Assembly: GCA_951812745.1 (NCBI GenBank)
Contig: OX638327.1
Coordinates: forward strand, 992,001-1,056,000
Length of the DNA stretch: 64,000 nt
Direction: 5' to 3'
From: an uncultured Nitrospirales bacterium
Lineage (GTDB): Bacteria; Nitrospirota; Nitrospiria; Nitrospirales; UBA8639
How positions within the stretch are numbered: the first letter of the stretch is position 1; each line of letters starts with the position of its first letter. The notes under the pieces are model-generated. The model was not told the DNA's origin, did not search any database, and saw nothing but the letters and a program-made list of their open reading frames with translations. The translations under genes and the position numbers were made by a program. This document shows positions 59,369-64,000 of this stretch, piece after piece.

Positions 59369-60788
59369 GTCCATCCCGGATTTCGTGCGGGCTTCAGGAT
59401 CCTACCGTGATCCCGAAGGGTTTGTCTTTTTTCAGGGTGACCGGGTATTTCGGGCACTGACGAAGGACGGATTGGCCTCGTACCATGACTTTCGCCAAAG
59501 TCCTTTGAGTCAATGGTTGGAGGAGGAAAACTGGGTCACTCGAACGTGGGAAATTGATGATGCCGCGTCTGCGGGTGCCATTGTCGCGAAGTTCCCTGAG
59601 ATTACAGGATTCATTGAACAGAGCCGAATTCCCTTCATCAGCTATCCCTATGAATGGTCATTCGATATGTTGAAGGATGCCGCATTACACACGCTGGATC
59701 TTCTGCTTCATAGTGGACAATATGGATTTACCCTAAAAGATGCTGCCGCCTATAACATTCAATTTTTGGGATATCGCCCGATTTTTATTGATATTCTCTC
59801 GATGGCGAAATATGTTCCCGGCACACCATGGGCTGGCTATACGCAGTTTTGCCAACAGTTCTTATTCCCCCTGGCTTTGACAGCCCATAGAGGCGTCCCT
59901 TTTCAACACTTCTTGAGAAGTTATCCTGAGGGGATTCCGCTCCATGTGATGAAACCTCTTCTTGGAGGGTTCGGCTGGAGAAAAGCCGGCATGTTCAAAC
60001 ACGTTATTCTCCAATCTTTTTTTCAAACCGGGTTTCAGAACAGCAACCCTGCTCTGAAGTCGAGTTTTCAATCACTGAAATTTTCCCTGGATCATGTGAC
60101 GGCCCTCGTTCGTACCATGAAAAAGGTCATCACCCAATTATCCTCATCGTCCCCCAAAAGTCACTGGGCCGGCTACTCTGAGAATCGATCGTATACGGCT
60201 CCGGAAATTGAAGCCAAGCAGGGCTTTGTGGAAAAACATTTGCAGGATATACAGCCAAGTTCCGTTTGGGATCTTGGATGCAACACGGGCGAATTTTCCT
60301 TGATTGCCCGAAAATATGCTGATCTGGTAATCGCAGCGGATGCTGACCCGGAATCCGTGAATCGCCTCTATCGTTACTGTCGAGAAAACCGAATTTCAGG
60401 GATTTTGCCTTTGGTCCTGGATGTGACGAATCCCTCGCCCGGTTTAGGATGGAACAACCTTGAGCGGCAGGGGTTCCTCGACCGAGGCAAGCCGACCGTC
60501 GTGTTCATGTTGGCCCTTCTGCATCATCTCTGTGTCACACACAATGTGCCCTTTGAGTATATTTTCAATTTACTTCAGGTTATTGAAACCCAGTATGTCG
60601 TTATGGAATTTGTACCGAAGTCGGATCCTATGGTGAAGAAACTCCTTGCCAACCGCGAGGATGTCTATCCGTGGTATACCCTGTCGGCCTTCGAGTCCGA
60701 GGCCTTCAAACATTTTTCACTGGTTGATCGTCATGAACTTCCCACCGGAAAGCGTGTTTTGTATTGTCTGAAACGACGCGGCCATTGA
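59355..60788 (+). CDS. NoeA-like SAM-dependent methyltransferase
   Basis: A 477-residue protein started at the ATG at 59355 with AAGGAAAAG upstream. The N-terminal 280 residues are a kinase-like or NoeA-type domain (SYRDPEGFVFFQGDRVFRAL, given as the region near residue 14; LKDAAAYNIQFLGYRPIFID; GTPWAGYTQFCQQFLFPL). The C-terminal methyltransferase has motif I VWDLGCNTGEFSLIA (about 333-347) and AADADPESVNRLYR. Family members include the nodulation protein NoeA; substrates are unknown. The gene overlaps the YIDPS-type protein, so the trio is translationally coupled. Confidence 0.82.
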   Translation: MTSPESIPDFVRASGSYRDPEGFVFFQGDRVFRALTKDGLASYHDFRQSPLSQWLEEENWVTRTWEIDDAASAGAIVAKFPEITGFIEQSRIPFISYPYEWSFDMLKDAALHTLDLLLHSGQYGFTLKDAAAYNIQFLGYRPIFIDILSMAKYVPGTPWAGYTQFCQQFLFPLALTAHRGVPFQHFLRSYPEGIPLHVMKPLLGGFGWRKAGMFKHVILQSFFQTGFQNSNPALKSSFQSLKFSLDHVTALVRTMKKVITQLSSSSPKSHWAGYSENRSYTAPEIEAKQGFVEKHLQDIQPSSVWDLGCNTGEFSLIARKYADLVIAADADPESVNRLYRYCRENRISGILPLVLDVTNPSPGLGWNNLERQGFLDRGKPTVVFMLALLHHLCVTHNVPFEYIFNLLQVIETQYVVMEFVPKSDPMVKKLLANREDVYPWYTLSAFESEAFKHFSLVDRHELPTGKRVLYCLKRRGH

Positions 60789-60882
60789 TCCCCCAATACC
60801 AACAAAGGTGTGGTTGCGGCGGTAGTCGCAGTTGGTCTTGAGCGGTGCCATTTCCATGGCTCGACCCTCATATCGTTGAGCA

Positions 60883-61266
60883 TCAAAAGCCGAGTAAAGA
60901 ATCGGGCTCACAGTACTCCACAAAGGGAAAGGTATTCAGGTTGCGGCAGACCTTCTCAGCCGTTGCCGCCTTTCGCCATTCATCCCATTTAAAAAGCCAG
61001 ATTTTGAAACGGGGAATTTCTTCCGTCTTCGTCAGCCCCGCGTCCCTTGTCTTTCCAAGAATGATTCTTTGTTCGTCCTCATCAGGCCAACGGTGAAAGG
61101 CGAGAATGATCCCTATGGCCAGAGGATTGTCCGGGTCGAATTCAGGCAGGGGTTCCGGTGTTTTTGTTTCAGCAACGGGTACGGGAGGGTGCGAAGACGA
61201 AGAATCAGCTAGGACAGGTCTTGTTTCACCGGCCAACTGGATCAGCAACAATAAACAAATGACCAC
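60883..61266 (-). CDS. Small exported protein of unknown function
   Basis: A 127-residue protein with a GTG start, a short signal (VICLLLLIQLAGETRPVLA), a Pro/Ser-rich spacer and a compact C-terminal domain (FDPDNPLAIGIILAFHRWPD, RFKIWLFKWDEWRKA) with two Cys (VCRNL and YCEPD) that may form a disulfide. It converges with the NoeA-like gene. No family is recognised. Confidence 0.55.
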   Translation of the reverse strand: MVICLLLLIQLAGETRPVLADSSSSHPPVPVAETKTPEPLPEFDPDNPLAIGIILAFHRWPDEDEQRIILGKTRDAGLTKTEEIPRFKIWLFKWDEWRKAATAEKVCRNLNTFPFVEYCEPDSLLGF

Positions 61267-61562
61267 CGGATGATAAAAAGGAGCAAAACCACACCAAAAG
61301 TGCGCAAAAAATTACCATAAGAATGCATGATTGATCCAAAAGTTGTCATCATGGATCCAATTGATCACCATCCGTCGCGCCTCTCTGCCCACGCTAAAAA
61401 CCCCAATTTTTTGGCATGGATTCCCATCCTAAACCACGCATGAGGCGTTGCGTCAGCAACCACCCGTCCATAACCATGGCCGTCGTACGCCGGCACGTGC
61501 CGATCTTGCAGGGCGCGAAGCTGCGCCCGTGGGTCCCTACCTCCCCTCGAGCCAAAAGTGGC
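61267..61562. other. Gap between the unknown exported gene and the Rieske gene
   Basis: About 300 bases without a convincing gene. Near 61436-61460 the minus strand contains GGTTGCTGACGCAACGCC, a near-palindrome, and 61511-61530 has GGCGCGAAGCTGCGCCCG, a short GC hairpin. The A+T-rich 61267-61350 part may hold the promoter of the leftward gene at 60883. Nothing else is seen. Confidence 0.3.
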
Positions 61563-61886
61563 TCAAGCCGGTGAATCCGGTTCGAGGTCGACCTTGACTG
61601 TGTTCCCTTCCACCGCCACGGGAAATCGGGCCACACATGCGGACGGATTCGTGACACAGGCTCCGGTTGTCACGTTGTATTCCCAACTATGCCAGGGACA
61701 GGTGACCACGTCGCCGATCAACTCGCCTTCGCCCAACGGCCCCCCACGATGCACACAGGTATTATCCAGGGCATAAAACGTGCCCTCGACGTTAAAGACG
61801 GCAATCTCTTTGCCCCCGACTTCGGCGACCATCCCTTGCCCGGGTTCCAACTCATCCGTATTCGCCACTTTGACCATCTCTGCCAT
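61563..61886 (-). CDS. Rieske [2Fe-2S] ferredoxin (NirD/biphenyl-ferredoxin type)
   Basis: A 107-residue soluble Rieske protein. The cluster ligands are CVHRGGPL and CPWHSWEY (CxH...CxxH), about 18 residues apart. It resembles the small subunits of assimilatory nitrite reductases and dioxygenase ferredoxins, and carries electrons in the cytoplasm. It lies 20 bases after mrp/apbC on the same strand, an apt pairing with an Fe-S cluster carrier. The partner enzyme is not in the window. Confidence 0.92.
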   Translation of the reverse strand: MAEMVKVANTDELEPGQGMVAEVGGKEIAVFNVEGTFYALDNTCVHRGGPLGEGELIGDVVTCPWHSWEYNVTTGACVTNPSACVARFPVAVEGNTVKVDLEPDSPA

Positions 61887-61906
61887 TGGGATCCTCCACC
61901 GATCTC

Positions 61907-62791
61907 TTATGATTCCATGGGTTCTTTCAATTTATTCACCATCTCGCTCAGGGTTGCCCCTGCGGGTTCACTCGTCAGTTCCCTCACGCGCGTTTGCAAC
62001 GTCTCTGCCACACCCTGGAACGCTTGAGTCAGCGGAGAATCCGGAACCGACACGACGATCGGCATACCCGCATCTCCACCCTCGCGGATTGCCGGGTCCA
62101 AGGGAATGCGACCCAGGAAGGGAATCTCGAATTTTTGCGCCGCGCGCTCGCCGCCCGCAAACGAGAAAATCTCCGTTCGTTCTCCGCAATGCCCGCAGAC
62201 GAAAAAGCTCATGTTTTCAATCACGCCCAAGAGGGGAACGTTGACTTTCTTGAACATCATCAGGCCCTTGCGTACGTCATAGAGTGCCACTTCCTGGGGC
62301 GTGGTCACGGTGACGACGCCGGTCAGCGGCACGATCTGGGAAAGACTGAGCTGGGCATCCCCCGTCCCCGGAGGCAAATCCACCAACAGGTAGTCCAATT
62401 CCCCCCACAGCACGTCACGAAAAAACTGCTGGATGGCGGTATGCACCATAGGGCCCCGCCACACGATGGCGGTTTCTTCCGGCACAAAGAACCCCATGGA
62501 CATGATCTTCACGCCATGCGCTTCAGCCGGCTTGATTTTGTCGCCCTCTTTTTCCGGGGGGTTCGGCACCCCCATCATCATGGGAATATTCGGGCCATAA
62601 ATATCCGCATCCATCAGCCCGACTTTCGCGCCGGTTTGCGCCAATGCCACGGACAAATTGGCGGAAACCGTGGATTTGCCGACTCCGCCTTTCCCACTCG
62701 CCACCGCAATAATATGTTTGACGCCGGGTAACAGGGCATCCTGGGCCGCCGGATTTCCCGAACCCGCGTGCGTTGTAGATTCGTCACTCAT
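61907..62791 (-). CDS. apbC: Fe-S cluster carrier ATPase Mrp/ApbC
   Basis: A 294-residue P-loop ATPase that carries and inserts [4Fe-4S] clusters. The deviant Walker [13 protein letters not shown] is at about residue 30. [30 protein letters not shown] and the C-terminal CGHC ([13 protein letters not shown]), which binds the cluster, are present. The ATG at 62791 has GGAGGATCG upstream; an in-frame start at 62833 is less likely. It lacks the N-terminal DUF59 domain of some relatives. Confidence 0.94.
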   Translation of the reverse strand: MSDESTTHAGSGNPAAQDALLPGVKHIIAVASGKGGVGKSTVSANLSVALAQTGAKVGLMDADIYGPNIPMMMGVPNPPEKEGDKIKPAEAHGVKIMSMGFFVPEETAIVWRGPMVHTAIQQFFRDVLWGELDYLLVDLPPGTGDAQLSLSQIVPLTGVVTVTTPQEVALYDVRKGLMMFKKVNVPLLGVIENMSFFVCGHCGERTEIFSFAGGERAAQKFEIPFLGRIPLDPAIREGGDAGMPIVVSVPDSPLTQAFQGVAETLQTRVRELTSEPAGATLSEMVNKLKEPMES

Positions 62792-62913
62792 CTCTCGATC
62801 CTCCGTTTCCATTCGTCGCGTGGGTGTCGGCACAAACTCTACCCCGTCATCAACCGCGGAGGCAAATGCTCAACGGGCTGTCATCCTTGAAAAACCGGCA
62901 ACTCCTCCCTAGG

Positions 62914-63798
62914 ATGGCTTCGCACATTGTATTGGTCCTGGCCGGCATCACGACTTTCGATTGGATATCCGTTTTGAACGATTTCATCCCTCCGTTGTGG
63001 GTTTCCCTCTCCTTCCCCGAGATCGATCCGGTCTTTTTTCGGTTGGGGCCGCTGCAATTTCGTTGGTACGGGCTGATGTATCTGTTGGGGCTGCTGGCGG
63101 CGTATTTTCTGATCAAGCATCGAGCCGCCGCGCGAAACATCCCATTAGGCACCGCCCAGATGTCCGACTTGATCGTGTATGCCGCCTTTGGCGTGTTTCT
63201 CGGCGGACGGTTGGGCTATACCCTCTTTTACAATACGGCGTACTACCTGCAGAACCCCCTGAAAATTTTGGCCGTGTGGGAAGGCGGGATGTCCTTCCAC
63301 GGCGGGTTGCTCGGCGTCTGTATCGCGCTTTGGCTGTTCTGTTATAAAAAAGGATTCGCGGCGTACACGATTGCGGATCTGGCGGCGCAGGCAACACCGA
63401 TCGGGTTGGGCTTGGGTCGGTTGGGGAATTTTGTCAATGGTGAGTTATACGGACGGCCCACGGACGTTGCATGGTGCATGGTTTTCCCGAAAGGCGGATC
63501 GGCCTGTCGCCATCCCTCGCAATTATACGAGGCGGCCCTGGAGGGAGTGGTCCTGTTCGGGGCCCTCTGGTTCCTGGGGAAAAAGGCCACGCCTCCCGGG
63601 ACGGTCTTTTGGAGTTTTTTTGCCGGGTACGGCATCTTCCGATGTTTCGTCGAATTGTTCCGGGAACCGGACGCTCATCTGGGGTTTGTGCTGGGACCCA
63701 TGACCATGGGGCAACTCTTGAGCGTTCCCATGATTCTCCTCGGGCTCACGATGCTCCTGGTGGGCTACAGAACGCATCGCGAACGCGCGGGGCAGTAA
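62914..63798 (+). CDS. lgt: Prolipoprotein diacylglyceryl transferase Lgt
   Basis: Lgt transfers diacylglycerol to the lipobox Cys, the first step in lipoprotein maturation. Seven membrane helices are recognisable. Signature segments include FFRLGPLQFRWYGLMYLLG, FGVFLGGRLGYTLFYN, GMSFHGGLLG, the Lgt signature GRLGNFVNGELYGRPT and HPSQLYEA. The start is uncertain: the ATG at 62914 gives 294 aa, with a longer than usual N-terminus before EIDPVFFRLG; upstream in-frame starts add a basic unlikely leader. It is divergent from mrp. Confidence 0.95.
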   Translation: MASHIVLVLAGITTFDWISVLNDFIPPLWVSLSFPEIDPVFFRLGPLQFRWYGLMYLLGLLAAYFLIKHRAAARNIPLGTAQMSDLIVYAAFGVFLGGRLGYTLFYNTAYYLQNPLKILAVWEGGMSFHGGLLGVCIALWLFCYKKGFAAYTIADLAAQATPIGLGLGRLGNFVNGELYGRPTDVAWCMVFPKGGSACRHPSQLYEAALEGVVLFGALWFLGKKATPPGTVFWSFFAGYGIFRCFVELFREPDAHLGFVLGPMTMGQLLSVPMILLGLTMLLVGYRTHRERAGQ

Positions 63799-63821
63799 TT
63801 GAATGTCTCTACCTCCCCTTG

Positions 63822-63842
63822 CCCTTCCTTACAAAGGAGGGG
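63822..63842. terminator. Hairpin between convergent lgt and the last gene
   Basis: CCCTTCCTT pairs with AAGGAGGGG (one G-U) around ACA, 23 bases after the lgt stop and about 45 bases after the stop of the converging partial gene. It can serve both. It also resembles the intergenic CCTCCCCTTG repeats found in many genomes. Confidence 0.45.
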
Positions 63843-63885
63843 AAATAACTTGTCAGTCCGCGACAACGATCTGAGAAGGGATCGG

Positions 63886-64000
63886 CTAAAATCCTCCTGG
63901 TGGTGCACCACCAGGCCTACCGCCGCCGCCGATTCCGCCAAGTCCTCCAAGGCCCGGGATGCTTGGTAAGCCGCCTCCTCCGGTGGTCCCTACGTCACCA
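63886..64000 (-). CDS. 3' end of a Gly/Pro-rich protein (partial)
   Basis: The last 37 codons of a leftward gene that enters from the right edge. They end in TAG and encode a Gly-rich tail (GLPSIPGLGGLGGIGGGG, then PGGAPPGGF). The function cannot be judged from this tail; Gly/Pro-rich ends occur in secreted or surface proteins and in low-complexity linkers. Confidence 0.5.
   Translation of the reverse strand, partial: GDVGTTGGGGLPSIPGLGGLGGIGGGGRPGGAPPGGF

Noticed and set aside
61394-61657. An 87-codon minus-strand frame overlapping the Rieske gene
   Set aside because: It overlaps the Rieske coding sequence in another frame and has an Arg/Trp/Ser-rich, non-protein-like composition.

Overview
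The window is a chromosome segment from a Gram-negative (two-membrane) bacterium of moderate G+C. It carries Tol and TonB/ExbB/ExbD systems, outer-membrane receptors, lipoproteins, periplasmic c-type cytochromes, a hopanoid-type squalene/phytoene synthase and complete molybdenum-cofactor genes. The gene content and protein style fit a Nitrospirota-like (Nitrospira-type) organism, but this is an inference from protein character, not a database match. Housekeeping genes are intact. Several families of short palindromic repeats are scattered between genes, and two of them lie inside coding sequences.

Layout. 0-3.3 kb: a leftward moaC-moaD-moaE-moaA-accD operon behind a good sigma70-type promoter. 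3.4-9.5 kb: rightward folB fused to a methyltransferase, a PHP-domain phosphoesterase, an orphan HicB-like protein, a membrane SH3 protein, hpnD-like synthase and a family-4 uracil-DNA glycosylase, interrupted by a repeat-rich gap and a leftward unknown gene. 9.6-12.4 kb: secA. 12.7-24.5 kb: a TonB-linked uptake region with two TonB-dependent receptors flanking an exported protein that has two TonB C-terminal domains, then TPR protein-TonB-ExbB-ExbD, an Slp-like lipoprotein, a small TPR protein and a DUF1640-like protein. 24.5-26.6 kb: a low-GC accessory patch of small membrane proteins with an IS3-type transposase fragment, next to tRNA-Lys and tRNA-Arg. 27-33.4 kb: a secreted HExxH protein, a UvrD-type helicase, unknown genes, a HEAT-repeat protein and a cytochrome c. 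33.4-46.5 kb: a long leftward gene run tolQ-tolR-tolA-tolB, a long coiled-coil lipoprotein where pal would be expected, mutL, miaA, mtnP, a PfkB kinase, a RodZ-like protein and a second cytochrome c. 46.6-51.3 kb: tRNA-Asp, tRNA-Val, a TPR membrane protein, an MltD-like transglycosylase, a formylglycine-enzyme-like protein and an unknown gene. 51.4-60.8 kb: pyrE-like, then a mosaic cell-surface glycan island (two GT4 glycosyltransferases, FkbM methyltransferase, one broken and one intact GT25, a methyltransferase, and a membrane sulfatase-like enzyme / small YIDPS protein / NoeA-like methyltransferase trio). 60.9-64 kb: an unknown exported protein, a Rieske ferredoxin, Mrp/ApbC, lgt and the 3' end of a Gly-rich gene.

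The most interesting parts are the double-TonB-domain exported protein between two receptors; the Tol locus with no pal and a duplicated-repeat coiled-coil lipoprotein in its place; the sulfatase/YIDPS/NoeA-like cassette; the FolB-methyltransferase fusion; and a MoaD whose reading frame continues 13 residues past the essential Gly-Gly. Repeated internal duplication of envelope-spanning proteins (TonB-like protein, TolQ tail, TolA linker, coiled-coil lipoprotein) is a recurring theme.
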